A DNA stretch of 64,000 bases from Physcia stellaris (lineage: Eukaryota > Ascomycota > Lecanoromycetes > Caliciales > Physciaceae), in assembly GCA_018902385.1 (NCBI GenBank), contig JABSSW010000051.1, positions 1 through 64,000 of the forward strand, in the 5' to 3' direction. Below the pieces are notes generated by a model. That model was not told where the DNA came from. It saw only the letters and a program-made list of their open reading frames with translations, and did not search any database. Below, in pieces: positions 48,365 through 60,265 of the stretch (the stretch's first letter is position 1; the number at the start of each line of letters is the position of its first letter). Made by a program: the position numbers and the translations under genes.

Positions 48365-48799
48365 AGAAAGGGAAAGTGTACGTATCGAGTGATCAAAGAT
48401 GATTGTTTCCCACAAGCCATCGGGGCACACGTACCAACCCCGAATTGAATCTACGGTGCTTCTCTTGGTAGCCTTGTTGCCGGCTTGCCCTTTCCATGGC
48501 ATAAAGTGTTGGCGGTTAAGATTGTTGTTCTCGTGGACTGTAGTGGGGGAGGAGACCAAGGTGCATGTAGCTAATGTAGGCTGAGGTGGTTATAGAAGCT
48601 TTAGAGCTCACGTGACTGTCACATGCTTGTGGACCGACTCAAGCGCTACCGTAGGGTCTCGGACATCTGTTTGGGATGAAAGAAACGGACCCCGGGTTTG
48701 GAATGATTAGACGGACTTCGGAGGTGGGTCTGGGCCTGTGTCGGAGCCTTCAGCCAGTTGATACGTATTCCAAGGTAATTTATTCTACTGTCTTTTCCA
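48365..48799. other. Convergent 3' intergenic region
   Basis: It lies between the stops of the plus-strand reductase and the minus-strand dioxygenase. No gene seen. Confidence 0.5.
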
Positions 48800-49815
48800 C
48801 TATACAGATATTTTCTCATAAATAGCAGCAAGGTCTTTCGCAGGGTCTTCATTTTCAACCATTCCTAGCCAACTGCCTGCTGGCTTCTTGAATCCGAGCA
48901 GAGTTTGCAACTTGGGGCTCATCTTCAGAACCTTGCTTCGAGAATTACACAGGAACTGGTTCTCCTCTTGGCGCAGAGTTCCTCGACAGAAGACAAGATT
49001 CATAATCTTACGAACCTCGCCAGGGATGGTATTATACCCAGCACCGTGAGCCAAGGTGCTGAGGAAGATGAAAGCGGAACCTCGCTCCATCTCTAAACAC
49101 CAAGCTAGTCAGTCCCGGACAACAAACGGATTTGGTGATACATGGTCTCACCAAGGAACGAAACCTCATCGGGTCTGCCCCGTCTATCATGTTCCCATTT
49201 GTGAGAACCAAGAATGATCATAGTGCCGCCGTTTTCGCGCGTGACTTTGGTTCCAGCAAGGAAGCAGCTGAAGCCGTCCACTTCATTGATCTTCATATCG
49301 GGACGGTGCTTGCTGGAGAAAATCATGTCGTCCCGGTGTAGTGCTTGACGGGGTGAGCCATGGCCGACATTGAAACCCAGGGCAATGCTCAATAACGGGT
49401 CAACGACAAGCTCTTCGGTATGCTGCTCAAAAACGGCAGGGTACCTCTCCTCTAAGATCACTTTGAGGAGTTTTTCTATAGTCTCATTGGTGTCGAGGAG
49501 GTTGGCGATCGTATCTGACTTTCCCACCAAGCCAGGGATAACGCGAGTACTTTTTCCTATGAAGTTGTCATAGGAATCGTTGTCGGCGATCGGCTTTGTG
49601 TAGGGCTCAAGCTCCTCATCGATCTTGTCCAAAGCCTCCAGTGAAACAAAGTCGGTCAAGATAACACCACCATCTCGCTCAAGGATTGCGAGAATCTCCT
49701 CCAAAGACGAAGTTGCGGGAATCTTGGTGATGGCCCTGGATGGCTGATAGGACGCATCAATAGGAGGCAACAGGCGAGGAGTGGAAGTTTCTTTGTCTTT
49801 CTCACTTCGCTCCAT
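48800..49815 (-). CDS. PhyH-family Fe(II)/2-oxoglutarate dioxygenase, swainsonine cluster (second copy)
   Basis: Two exons, 49815-49152 and 49092-48800 (intron GTGAGA...TTTAG), 318 aa. The N-terminal half carries PPIDASYQPSRAITKIPATS, nearly the same as PPIDPSYVPSVSLTKIPATA in the other dioxygenase. The HxD iron ligands are in LHRDDMIFSS and the distal histidine in AHGAGYN, with GSHKWEHDRRGRPDEVSF before the intron. Its job is hydroxylation in the late swainsonine pathway; by its pairing with swnK and the absence pattern in other fungi it is more likely SwnH2, but this is inferred. It is divergent from swnK, sharing 1980 bp of upstream sequence. Confidence 0.87.
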
Positions 49816-51795
49816 TTCTTTTTATACCGATGTCAAGTCCAAATATATCGGTAATTTAAAGACCAAAAAAGGAATATGATGACAGAAGATCAAGCGAGAA
49901 GACTGGCAATGAATGGGAAGTAATGTAGTAACAGCCAATGCGACTACTGTATCAATACTGTTAAACCACTCCGTGAGATAAGGTAATTGTGGTATGATAT
50001 GCCTTACAAGCGAGCCGGGTGACTTCAAAGAGATAATTGACGATGAAGACGTGGTAGGCCTAAGAATGGCATCAAATCGCAATGCCAAGCGAAATTTCTA
50101 CCCATACCATACCCAAGAGGGCCTTGGTCAACTTACCTGCTCCATGTTCTCGAGATCGAGCATGGTAAGAAGGCATGAAACATGTAATGGCGCACTCTAA
50201 GTCATGCAAATGTAAGAACATGTCATATAAGCTTGGTGTTGGATCGAGAGCAAGCGCAGTCTTACCACCTAGTCTGTTTATGGGATAATTAGGCGATTCG
50301 GACTCGAACCCAGTGGGAAACCCCCGTGGTCTTTGGAGTTTAAGCACGAGTTGACTCAGATAACGCGGTGTCTTTGAGTCTTGCAAAAGGGTGGGGACAC
50401 TGTGGTCGATAACTCGATATCATTGGCGCTCTGCACGCGATTAGTTGCAACAACTGGAATGTGATGTGTCATCTGTTGATCGTGCGCTTATAATACGAGC
50501 AGAAGGTTGGACATACGCTGCCTTTCTACAGCAGGTTGCTGGCGTCCTTAGCGGCATACCTTTTCCGGTTAGACTGCACTGAGATACGCTACGGGTATCT
50601 ACCCGCTCACCCGAGTACCGTAGATGCATAGACTAAAGAAGCAGGGGTAGAAGCAGTGCGGTTCCTATTGCACCACCTGGCTCGAAGACCATCTCATACA
50701 GGACGCATGGCAAAGCACACGGCAGGGGAGAAGTTTACCCATTCATTCCCTCTCCGCCACAAGAAAATTCAGCACAGTCTCTAATGGAGCCGCAGTTCAA
50801 GAATTCGTTCCTGGCTTCTCGGGGAGCGAAGCACGAGAGGTTACATCGTCTCAGCCCACCTGCCGCCAGCTGAACCCACCGAGTGCCTTAGGCTGATTGA
50901 CCAATGTCGATTTAAAGACGTAAAACCAGGCTAGCACGTCGTAACTCGTGGGGTTGGCTGCAACCGTGTGGATACCCTAGGCTTCGCTGAAGATTCGAAG
51001 ATACGCTGAAGATTTAGAGATATGCTGAAGATTCGCTGGACATTCGAGGCTTCGCTGGAGGCCCTCAATCAGCTAGAATGTTCCACGATAACCGTGTGAA
51101 AGCCGCAGTGGCCTGGGACTCCGTGAGTTGATACGAGCGCTTGACAAATCCACACCGTCGAACAAGCGTTAACATTGCATCTGGAAGAGCGTTTTCTGTG
51201 CAACATAGATACTGTGCATATGCATATGCAAGATGGAAGCATATTTTGGGTATGTTGATATTCATACTCATGTCTGTGCTGTATGTGTGTTGATATAATG
51301 AATTACAGTAACCACCATAGCGGCGTGAAGCATACGGTACTTACGAACCCCTTGTTTGGCCGGTACCATAGAATAGCAAGATGAGTGGGATTTTCTTAAT
51401 ATAATCCATTGAGCAATCTACATCACGAGCTATTTTGTTGAATTAATTTGATTTTGATCTTTAACCAAGCATGGGTAAGGTACGTCGTTTACAGTAACGG
51501 AACACTCCAAACACAGAATCGATTCAAGGTCGAAGATTCCTGGAATGATCCTCAAACAATACCAGTTCCGTGGATATCGTGCAACACCTGCATTTTTGGA
51601 AGAATAACCTCAGCTTCATATCCTCGAAACTCCTGCCCTCGTGATGGAGTAGCAATTGGGCAGCTGGTGTGGGAGGATTTGTCCTGATTGTGTTTATATC
51701 GGCTGCACCAAGCGTCAGCACCCGTATCAGATACACTCGGCCCTTGCAATCAACCCGCATCTTATGAACATTCACCCGTTCTCACTGTCTTTGAG
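49816..51795. promoter_or_regulatory. Shared upstream region, dioxygenase / swnK
   Basis: 1980 bp, the longest intergenic gap in the cluster. It holds only short open frames with no domain. Around 50981-51060 the phrases CGCTGAAGAT and GCTGAAGATTCG repeat several times. The stretch at 50290-50330 has a tRNA-like TTCGAGTCC on the minus strand but no cloverleaf. Confidence 0.5.
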
Positions 51796-54700
51796 ATGTC
51801 TGACCAGGTGAAGACAACTCGCATCTCAGATCGAGACTACCAGATTCTGGTAAATGACTTCAATGCCACTGATGACATCTCGTTACTAGGTGGTCGTTTA
51901 GATACGTTGTTTGAGAAAATTGTGAATAGCTTTCCAGACAACATCGCCCTGATTCATAACGAAATCGAGGTATCCTTCAAAGAGCTCAATGCGTCTGCAA
52001 ATATCCTTGCTCGAGGTCTCGCAAAGCGAGGTTTGAATTATGGTGATGTGGTTGGCCTTGCCGTGTCACGCTCCATCGACCTTCTTGTTGTTATGCTAGC
52101 CGTGCTCAAGCTGGGTGCCGCTTATGTTCCTATCGACCCATCATTCCCCGCCGAACGCATCAATCAAATGGTTGAAGATGCCCGGCCTACATTCATTCTC
52201 CTTAGCGACAGTCCAACCAAGGGCCTTGCGTGCTGGAAAGACCTATGCTTGGGCGTTGGCGAGGCAAGAGATAGCTCAATCACCGATACGACCAACCTTG
52301 AAACTGAAATTCAAACTCAGGATTTGGCATATGTAATCTATACCTCTGGCTCCACTGGGCGCCCCAAAGGTGTCGAGATTAGCCATGGAGCCGCTGCTAA
52401 CTTTCTAAGCTCGCTGCGGAAGTATGAGCCAGGATGTAACGAGCATGATCGATTGCTTGCTATCACGACCATTTCTTTTGACATGTCAGCTCTAGAGCTC
52501 TTATTGCCACTTTTGTCTGGCTCCACAATGGTCATCGCAAACTCGAGTGCGATTAAGGATCCACACGAGCTCATCGGCTTAATGAAGCGCCACCAAATCA
52601 CCATTCTGCAAGCCACACCTGCAACTTGGACAATGCTCCTAGAATCTGGATGGAGAGGAAAGCCGCGACTTTCCAAGATCCTTTGTGGTGGTGAACCACT
52701 CTTGCGCCAACTCGCAGACCGCCTGCTCGCCTCAGCTGATTCGGTTTGGAATGTATATGGCCCCTCCGAGACGACCTACGGAAGCGTTGGAAAAGTTGAC
52801 GATGGCGACATTGTCGTCGGAAACCCTGTTGCCAACGGTCGAATTTACGTTCTAGACGACAACATGTCCCCTGTCCCCAAGGGTTGTGAGGGTGAACTAT
52901 ATATTGGAGGTGGCAGTGTGTCGAATGGGTACCGTAACAAATCTGAGCTCACACACTCTCGGTTTCTTAGCAATCCTTTTCACGGCGGCAGATTTTTCCG
53001 CACTGGTGACCTGGCTCGGTTTATTGGACCGGGAAAGCTCCAAGTCATAGGCCGCATAGATGGAGTGGTGAAAATCCGTGGTCACCGCATCGACGTTGGC
53101 GATATCGAAGCGGTCCTTCTTGATCATGACAATGTGTCCGCAGCGGTTGTAATTAGTCGCGATGGTCGTCTAGTGGCGTACTGCGTGCTTTATGTGCCCT
53201 TTGGCGACGCAATCTCACTCGATAGTATCCTGCGCCCATGGGTTGCGGAGCGCCTCCCAATCTACATGCTGCCAACATTTTTTGTACACATGGATGCATT
53301 GCCGCTATCACCCAATGAGAAGGTCAACCGTAAGGCCCTCCCTGATCCAATAGAGGCGATCAAAAGCCAAATCACGATGCAGCCTGCCTCCGAATTGGAG
53401 CAACAAATACGGGCAATTTGGTCAGACGTTCTTGGTCACAACCGTATTGGCATAGAGGATAACTTCTTCAACATCGGCGGCGATTCGGTACGCATTATTC
53501 GCCTGCAAGCAGCGTTAGAGAAACAGTTGCACCGACTTGTACCAACACCCAAACTATTTGAGCACTACACGATCAAGGCATTGGCCCTATATTTGGCTGG
53601 TGTAGACAAGGAAACCCTGAAACAGAATTCTCACGGAGTGGGCCATGGCTTCCCTGACCGTTACGAAGACATTGCTGTGATTTCCATGGCTTGTCGACTA
53701 CCTGGTGGTGTCGTAACGCCGGAGGATTTCTGGAAGCTGTTGCAAAGCGGTGGCGACACGACTATTGATGTACCCAAGGACCGTTGGGATGCTGATAAGC
53801 TGTATAATGCAGACCCTGATGTTGAAGGCACGTCATATTGCTGCCGAGGTGGCTTCCTCGACTCGATTTACTCGTATGATGCATCCTTCTTCGGCATATC
53901 ACCGCGTGAGGCACAAGCAATGGACCCAATGCAGCATTTGATGTTGGAATTGTGCTGGGAAGGCTTTGAACGAGCGGGCTATACGAAAGGTCAGCTGAAC
54001 GGTAGTACAACAGGCGTTTTCCTTGGCGTTAGCAACAATGGAGCAACAAATGGTATACCACCAGATCTCAAGGGATACTCTATTACAGGAAGCGCCAGCG
54101 CCACCATGGCTGGCCGTCTATCCTATAGCCTTGGTCTCCAGGGACCATCTCTAGTTGTTGATACCGCGTGTTCGTCGTCTCTAGTAGCCACGCACCTAGC
54201 TTGTAATGCTTTGCGCCAAGGTGAATGCAACATGGCCTTGGCTGGCGGTGTCAGCCTTCTACTCACCCCGGGTATACACGTTGAATTCAGCAGGCTCCGC
54301 GGTCTTTCGACCGATGGCCGCTGCAAGGCCTTCTCAGATGACACAGACGGTACAGGATTCAGCGATGGTGCCGCTATGGTGGTCTTGAAGCGCCTGTCTG
54401 ACGCTCAGCGCGATGGCGACGATATCCACGCGGTGCTGCGTGGTACTGCAGTGATGCACGGAGGCTCCAGCGCTGGCCTAACAACACCCAGCGGCCCCGG
54501 CCAGGTAAAACTAATCCGCACGGCCTTGGCCCGGGTCGCGATGGAGCCAGGCGATATCGACTACATCGAGGCTCACGGCACTGCTACGAAGCTGGGCGAC
54601 CCCATTGAAGCAACCGCGCTGGCCGAAGTCTTTGGGGTGGGGCGGTCTCCATGCTTGGATCCTCTGGGGCTCGGCTCCGCCAAGTCCAATATTGGGCATA

Positions 54701-57700
54701 CTCAAGCCGCCGCCGGCCTCGTGGGCCTGCTGAAGGTAGTGCTGTCGATACGAAACAATACTCTGCCCAGAACATTACATGTAAGCGAGCCAACCAGAGC
54801 AGTCGATTGGAAGAGCGCCAATATGGAGTTGGTCCTGGCGAATCGCCCGTGGCTGCCGAACGACATCCGAAAGCGGCGGGCTGGTGTGAGCGCGTTTGGC
54901 ATTGGTGGTACAAACGCCCATGTCATAGTCGAAGAGTCCCCAAGGCCCGTCGTGGAAGAGACTGGCATCGTTACACCATCTGCATTGCCAGCTGCTATCC
55001 CGTTCGTGCTGTCGGGCAACAGTGACACTGCTCTTAGGGCGCAGGCTGAGAAGCTTCGGTTGCACATTGACAGCGGTATTGGAAAGGACTACCATCTGAG
55101 CGATGTAGCCTACTCGCTAGCCACATCTCGCACACACTTTCACCACAGACTGGTAGTGACGGCAGGAGACAAAGCGCAGTTACTGGAGAACCTGGCATCT
55201 GTCAACTCGGGCTCTGCTAAGCTGCTCAATGTGAACGAGGTCGGCAAGGCAAACTTGGGAATGCTGTTCAGTGGACAGGGCAGTCAGCAGCCAGGAATGG
55301 GTAAGGATCTGTATGCTGTCTTCCCTCTGTTCCGGGATGCACTGGACGAAATAGCTACTAAATTCACGGCGCTGGAGCTGCCCCTTCTTGATATTATGTG
55401 GGCCGAATCGGGAAGCGCGAGTGCTTCCTTCTTAAACCGTACGGATTTTGCCCAGCCTGCCTTGTTTGCTCTCGAGGTTTCGCTCTGGAAATTGTGGCAG
55501 AGTTGGGGCGTGAAGCCTGCTTTTCTACTTGGTCACAGCGTGGGAGAGCTTGCAGCAGCTCATGTTGCAGGAGTCTTAGACTTGGCCGATGCTTGCCGAC
55601 TCGTTATGATGCGCGGCCGCTTGATGCAAGCCCTTCCTTGTCATGGAAAGATGGCATCACTAGAAGCAAGCAGCGCCGAGGTCGCAGCGGCAATTAGGGA
55701 ATTGAGCCAGAGTGACAAAGTGGAAATCGCGGCCTATAACACGCCTTCGCAGACTGTTGTTTCTGGCGATGCTGAGGCTGTTGAGGCTATAATGGTTCAC
55801 ATTGCCGGACTAGGCCGCAAGATCAAGGTGCTCGATACTAGCCACGCTTTCCACTCATATCAAATGCTCGGTATGCTAGATAAGTTCAAGGCCGTAGCCC
55901 AAACTCTCCGATTCAACCCACCCAAGATCCCCATTATCAGCAGCATGACTGGAAAACTAGCTGAGGCGGCTGAGGTTGCACGAGCTGAGTATTGGGTACG
56001 ACAGGCCCGCGATGCTGTTCGATTTAACGACGCCTTCCGAACGATTGTCAATCAAGGTGCGAACATATTTGTCGAAATTGGACCCAGTCCAATGCTTTGC
56101 GGATTGGGTGCGGCATGTCTCGCCGATGCTTCTCAAGTGAGCACTACTCTCTGGCTGCCCTCTCTGAAGCCGAACATGAACGAAGTCTCAGCTATCCAGA
56201 AAAGCATCGGCGAGTTGCATGTGCGACATGTGTCGGTTGACTGGGCCGCATACTTCAAGTCTTTTGGTTGCCAGAAAGTGACACTCCCCACTTATGCCTT
56301 CCAGCGGGAGACTTTCCAGCCTACAAATAAGGCCAGTTGGTTTGATTGCATCGCACAAGGCACTGATCCTGATGAAGCCGTACAGGTTTTGCAAAAAAGC
56401 ATGTTCGAAATTAACTGGCGTCGAGTTGACAAAGAGAAGGTCCAACCTCGAGGTTCATGGGGTCTTCTCTGCCCATCAAATGAGACAGTGTGGACGAAAG
56501 AGGTACACAAGGCCTTATCAAGCACAGGCATTCGGTTAGTGTCTGTTAAGACGCTTCAGGAGGCTGAGCAGCTTGACGGCCTGCTCTCTCTGTGGGACTC
56601 TGACGCTGGCGTTGTTCCGATGGCGCATGACTTCACCTCAAAGGGGTTGGCCCAATTGCAAGAGGGAATCCGAACTGGATTTGCTAGGCCAGTGGTGTGG
56701 GTCACCCGTCATGCTGTAGGTACCGGCGCTGGTGATCGGCCTGTCAAGATCGGGGCGGGACCGCTGTGGGGACTGATGCGCACCGCCCGGAGTGAGCATC
56801 CAGAGTTGCGTCTGCGCTTGATCGATGTGGATGAAGAGACGGACCTGGCCACCCTCAGCTTGGCATTAATGCTAGGTGATCACACAGAAATCGCTATCCG
56901 CAAGAATCAGCTGCTGACGCCGCATATGGAGCCCGCCAGCTTAGTTGCTTCACCATCAGTAGGATTGCCATTGCTTCGAGCTGACGGCGCCGTTTTGGTT
57001 ACGGGCGGCCTCGGTGATCTTGGAGGCCGCATAGCCCGCAGCCTGGTGACCTCCCATGGAATTTCCGACTTAATTCTGATCTCGCGGCGCGGCATAGAAA
57101 CCCCGGGTGCTGACGCATTTGTGGCCGAGCTTGCAAAGCTAGGTGCCAAAGCTACAATAGTTGGCGGCGACATAGCAGACATTGACAGTCTCACGTCTAT
57201 GATGCAGATATTTACAGTCGACCGACCCTTACGCGGCGTAATCCATGCTGCTGGAGTGGTTGACTCGGGGGTTCTATCGTCCTTAACGCTCCAGAAATGT
57301 GCCACGACTTTTGCGCCGAAGGTAGACGGTTTATGGAATCTGCATCAACTAACCAAGGACATGGATATAGACCTTTTTATGATGTTCTCCTCCATCTCTG
57401 GTATTATGGGCTTACCCGGACTCGGAAACTACGCCGCTGCCAATTGCTTTATGGATTCGCTCGCGTATTTGCGAAAGGCACAGGGCTTGCCGGCCACCTC
57501 CGTGGCATATGGTACCTGGGGCGGAGACGGCATGGCAACCACTCTCGTCTCGACCACCCGCGCCCATCTCTCGCAGCTCGGACTGGGTTTCCTCGCACCG
57601 GAAGTCGGTCTGAAAATATTCGAGCAAGCTGTTCACCAAGGCCGCGCGCTCACCGTAGCTGCGGTCCTTGATTTGCAGCGGCTCAAGGCCTACTACGAAG

Positions 57701-59310
57701 ACCAAGGTGGTGTGCCTCCCTTTTTACGCTCAATGCTGGGCCAAAGCAAGGTCAAGAAGCCGGTCGATCGAGCTGTCAAGTTACGCGACGTGTTAGTCGA
57801 GGCTGATCCTGAACAACACGGCAGCATCATGTTGCGCTTGGTCCAAGAAACCGTAGCCAGGGCGTTAGGGCACACCCGGATAGATGATGTAGACGTCAGT
57901 CGACCCCTACTGGAACTGGGAATTGACTCCTTGACCGCGGTTTTAATTCGCAACCATTTAGCGACGCTGACAGCCATGGCACTGCCACCCAATATTGCCC
58001 TTCTTCACCGCGATCTGAAATTGCTCAGCAAGTTCCTGCTGTCCCGGTTGCTAGGCGATAGTGGGAGCGGTTCACCAAGTGCGTCAGAGACTGGCTATGC
58101 AACACCAAGTACCACGGCATCAGCTGCTTCCTATGTCAACATGGCGGTCATCCGAAGGGGTGTTCTCGACCCCAAAATACAGTTCCAAAACGTAGCGAAG
58201 CATCCTGCTCCTTGTTCTGGTACCCCCAAGAATGTTTTCGTGACAGGCTCAACAGGCTTTGTCGGCGCGTTCATGGTGCACGAGTTTCTCAGGAGAAGCA
58301 TCGCTGTGTACTGTCTCGTGCGCGCTGGCAGCTTCAATCAGGCGCAACAACGCATGATCAAAACGCTGGAACAATACAGCCTCTGGAAGCCCGAGTACGA
58401 GCCACTGCTTAACCCGGTGGTCGGCGATCTCTCCCAGCCCCTGCTCGGCCTCTGCGAAGTTGAGTTTGATGACCTGGCCAACCGAATCGATGCTATTCTT
58501 CATTCCGGAGCTCTTGTTGATTGGATGCTCCCGTTGGAAGACTACGTCGGTCCCAATATCCTGGGCACTCATGAGATCCTCCGGCTCGCCTCTTGTGGTC
58601 GTGGCAAAGCAGTCCACTTCATATCCACCATCTCCACATTGCCGATTCACGTGGGCTACGGCCTTACGGAGCACGACACCGAGTACGGCTACGGGACCTC
58701 GAAATACTTGGCTGAAAAAATGATAGTGGCGGCTCGATTCCGCGGCGCCAAGGCGTCGTCCTATCGTTTACCCTTCGTCGCGGCCTCGACCCTCAATGGC
58801 CAATTCCGACTCGATCGCGGTGATTTCCTCAACAATCTAGTGACTGGAAGTCTCGACTTGGGCGCCTTTCCCTCCCTCAACGCCGATCTATCCGCCGTGC
58901 TGCCGGTCGATTATCTGTGCAACACCATCGCTACCGTCATGACCGAAGACCAGCAGCGAATCGGCGAGGACTACGACTTCGTTAACGCACAGGCGCCTAC
59001 CTTTGACCACTTCTTCAAGACAATGGGTGCCGCTAGCGGTGGCAAGGAGATGATCTTGTGGAGTGAGTGGCACCGTCGAGCACTGGAATACGCAGCAGCC
59101 CATCCGAAGAGTTCGCTGGCCCGCATCACCACCATCATCGATGGCTACACCGACGCAACTGCAGGTGCGTTGATGAAGGGGAGTTTTGTCGGCAAGCACG
59201 TTTTTGGACTCGACGTTTATCCCGCCCCGTTGTTGGATGGGGAATATGTACACAGGTATCTCGATCGCATTGATGCCGGGAAGGTGAAAAAGGAGGTTAA
59301 TAGTAGATAG
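51796..59310 (+). CDS. swnK: Swainsonine NRPS-PKS hybrid synthetase
   Basis: Intronless, 2504 aa from the ATG at 51796; the frame is open 36 codons further up, but those residues are unlike a synthetase start. Domains in order (residues from 51796): adenylation about 25-530, with [11 protein letters not shown] near 185, [10 protein letters not shown] and [10 protein letters not shown]; carrier protein with IGGDS, Ser564; ketosynthase with DTACSSS (Cys792), EAHGTAT and NIGHT; acyltransferase with GHSVGE (Ser1248); ketoreductase with [10 protein letters not shown] near 1735 and catalytic Tyr1879 in GNYAAANCF; second carrier with GIDS (Ser2045); thioester reductase with [10 protein letters not shown] near 2147 and YGTSK (Tyr2299, Lys2303). 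There is no condensation, dehydratase, methyl- or enoylreductase domain. Known SwnK enzymes load pipecolate, add one malonyl unit and release reductively. All catalytic residues checked are present. Confidence 0.93.
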   Translation: MSDQVKTTRISDRDYQILVNDFNATDDISLLGGRLDTLFEKIVNSFPDNIALIHNEIEVSFKELNASANILARGLAKRGLNYGDVVGLAVSRSIDLLVVMLAVLKLGAAYVPIDPSFPAERINQMVEDARPTFILLSDSPTKGLACWKDLCLGVGEARDSSITDTTNLETEIQTQDLAYVIYTSGSTGRPKGVEISHGAAANFLSSLRKYEPGCNEHDRLLAITTISFDMSALELLLPLLSGSTMVIANSSAIKDPHELIGLMKRHQITILQATPATWTMLLESGWRGKPRLSKILCGGEPLLRQLADRLLASADSVWNVYGPSETTYGSVGKVDDGDIVVGNPVANGRIYVLDDNMSPVPKGCEGELYIGGGSVSNGYRNKSELTHSRFLSNPFHGGRFFRTGDLARFIGPGKLQVIGRIDGVVKIRGHRIDVGDIEAVLLDHDNVSAAVVISRDGRLVAYCVLYVPFGDAISLDSILRPWVAERLPIYMLPTFFVHMDALPLSPNEKVNRKALPDPIEAIKSQITMQPASELEQQIRAIWSDVLGHNRIGIEDNFFNIGGDSVRIIRLQAALEKQLHRLVPTPKLFEHYTIKALALYLAGVDKETLKQNSHGVGHGFPDRYEDIAVISMACRLPGGVVTPEDFWKLLQSGGDTTIDVPKDRWDADKLYNADPDVEGTSYCCRGGFLDSIYSYDASFFGISPREAQAMDPMQHLMLELCWEGFERAGYTKGQLNGSTTGVFLGVSNNGATNGIPPDLKGYSITGSASATMAGRLSYSLGLQGPSLVVDTACSSSLVATHLACNALRQGECNMALAGGVSLLLTPGIHVEFSRLRGLSTDGRCKAFSDDTDGTGFSDGAAMVVLKRLSDAQRDGDDIHAVLRGTAVMHGGSSAGLTTPSGPGQVKLIRTALARVAMEPGDIDYIEAHGTATKLGDPIEATALAEVFGVGRSPCLDPLGLGSAKSNIGHTQAAAGLVGLLKVVLSIRNNTLPRTLHVSEPTRAVDWKSANMELVLANRPWLPNDIRKRRAGVSAFGIGGTNAHVIVEESPRPVVEETGIVTPSALPAAIPFVLSGNSDTALRAQAEKLRLHIDSGIGKDYHLSDVAYSLATSRTHFHHRLVVTAGDKAQLLENLASVNSGSAKLLNVNEVGKANLGMLFSGQGSQQPGMGKDLYAVFPLFRDALDEIATKFTALELPLLDIMWAESGSASASFLNRTDFAQPALFALEVSLWKLWQSWGVKPAFLLGHSVGELAAAHVAGVLDLADACRLVMMRGRLMQALPCHGKMASLEASSAEVAAAIRELSQSDKVEIAAYNTPSQTVVSGDAEAVEAIMVHIAGLGRKIKVLDTSHAFHSYQMLGMLDKFKAVAQTLRFNPPKIPIISSMTGKLAEAAEVARAEYWVRQARDAVRFNDAFRTIVNQGANIFVEIGPSPMLCGLGAACLADASQVSTTLWLPSLKPNMNEVSAIQKSIGELHVRHVSVDWAAYFKSFGCQKVTLPTYAFQRETFQPTNKASWFDCIAQGTDPDEAVQVLQKSMFEINWRRVDKEKVQPRGSWGLLCPSNETVWTKEVHKALSSTGIRLVSVKTLQEAEQLDGLLSLWDSDAGVVPMAHDFTSKGLAQLQEGIRTGFARPVVWVTRHAVGTGAGDRPVKIGAGPLWGLMRTARSEHPELRLRLIDVDEETDLATLSLALMLGDHTEIAIRKNQLLTPHMEPASLVASPSVGLPLLRADGAVLVTGGLGDLGGRIARSLVTSHGISDLILISRRGIETPGADAFVAELAKLGAKATIVGGDIADIDSLTSMMQIFTVDRPLRGVIHAAGVVDSGVLSSLTLQKCATTFAPKVDGLWNLHQLTKDMDIDLFMMFSSISGIMGLPGLGNYAAANCFMDSLAYLRKAQGLPATSVAYGTWGGDGMATTLVSTTRAHLSQLGLGFLAPEVGLKIFEQAVHQGRALTVAAVLDLQRLKAYYEDQGGVPPFLRSMLGQSKVKKPVDRAVKLRDVLVEADPEQHGSIMLRLVQETVARALGHTRIDDVDVSRPLLELGIDSLTAVLIRNHLATLTAMALPPNIALLHRDLKLLSKFLLSRLLGDSGSGSPSASETGYATPSTTASAASYVNMAVIRRGVLDPKIQFQNVAKHPAPCSGTPKNVFVTGSTGFVGAFMVHEFLRRSIAVYCLVRAGSFNQAQQRMIKTLEQYSLWKPEYEPLLNPVVGDLSQPLLGLCEVEFDDLANRIDAILHSGALVDWMLPLEDYVGPNILGTHEILRLASCGRGKAVHFISTISTLPIHVGYGLTEHDTEYGYGTSKYLAEKMIVAARFRGAKASSYRLPFVAASTLNGQFRLDRGDFLNNLVTGSLDLGAFPSLNADLSAVLPVDYLCNTIATVMTEDQQRIGEDYDFVNAQAPTFDHFFKTMGAASGGKEMILWSEWHRRALEYAAAHPKSSLARITTIIDGYTDATAGALMKGSFVGKHVFGLDVYPAPLLDGEYVHRYLDRIDAGKVKKEVNSR

Positions 59311-60265
59311 ATTTCTGTAAATGTAATGGTAGATGTTAAAAGATGTATGGGTGACTACCATTCATTGCTCTGAAATCTCGTTATTCTTGTAACATACATG
59401 CAGGAAGTGGAGCACAAAAGGTGTGCGGATGCCAAGGCGCTAGTCCCAATTGGCCGGTCCATACAACTGGACCCTGACTGCAGCACCTGTGGAGGCTGTA
59501 TTTCCAACAGTAGACTAGAATATGATACAGCCCTGTGTCAAAAGTTCCTATTCGATCACGTTATTCATCGATTCTGCGTGATTCCATCGTGCAATAATGT
59601 TTGATACGAACCTGGAAAGCATCCCAGCCCTGCTCGATAGATCCCATGTCCACTGAGACGTATTCAAGGAGACTTGTCCAAGTAGGCCAACGTCATAATC
59701 TACTTCAGTGGGTTCTCAGAATGTCCCTCTTCCTCATCGCCCAGGCTGCCGGTAAACGGAGGTAAAATCCAGCAAAGTACCAATCTGCAAAAATATTCGC
59801 CGAGACAGCGGTGATCCGCTCGTCGTCGATTCGTCCCCGGCTGACAGCGACGTGGAAGCGCGAGGTAATCTGTTAGATGAGGGGGCAAGCATCGTCGTAT
59901 TGCATGCAACGACACAGTGCACCGTGATCGAAAGCGCCACCACCGTATTGCACTTCTTTTCAGCGGCATCGACCCATCTGCTCAGTGGTCTAAGCATAGG
60001 TGCTCAATCTGGATCGAGCTACATACGCTCAATTGGATTGTTGTAGCGTTCCAAAGCCCAATTCTGATCCTTGAGTACATTATCTTAGAAACCAGCCCCG
60101 TTCGTTCGCGCCAATCCCCATAGCCCATACACATATCCATATCCATACCGATCCACCACCAACGCCATGCTTATCCAATAACTCAATAATAACCCCCATC
60201 ATCAACAAACCCCGCACAACCCCAGACCTGGCCTCCCTACTACTTTACCCTCTTCCAACTAAACA
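59311..60265. other. Intergenic, no gene seen
   Basis: It lies between the swnK stop and the convergent acyltransferase stop. A CA/CC-rich, G-poor stretch at 60120-60260 precedes the acyltransferase end. It marks the right limit of the cluster. Confidence 0.5.

Larger units (their letters stand above)
39700..59310. other. Swainsonine (SWN) biosynthetic gene cluster with adjoining MFS transporter
   Basis: Seven genes: MFS transporter (+), PLP aminotransferase (-), dioxygenase (+), NmrA reductase (-), NmrA reductase (+), dioxygenase (-), NRPS-PKS (+). The set of an A-T-KS-AT-KR-T-R hybrid plus two PhyH dioxygenases, two NmrA-like reductases and an aminotransferase is the published SWN gene content (swnK, H1, H2, N, R, A). 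The product, swainsonine, is an indolizidine alkaloid that inhibits alpha-mannosidase. From the second gene on the strands alternate strictly, giving three divergent pairs. All core frames appear intact, so the cluster is probably functional. No pathway regulator gene is visible. Confidence 0.85.

Noticed and set aside
50270-50400. Possible tRNA on the minus strand (GGTTCGAGTCCGA, like a T-arm)
   Set aside because: The T-stem does not pair, no complementary acceptor strand or anticodon arm could be found upstream, and the match is limited to the T-loop consensus.
51688-51795. Upstream in-frame ATG of swnK adding 36 residues
   Set aside because: The extra sequence ([14 protein letters not shown]) is unlike an adenylation-domain start, and the ATG at 51796 leads directly into the domain. 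Not excluded without transcript data.
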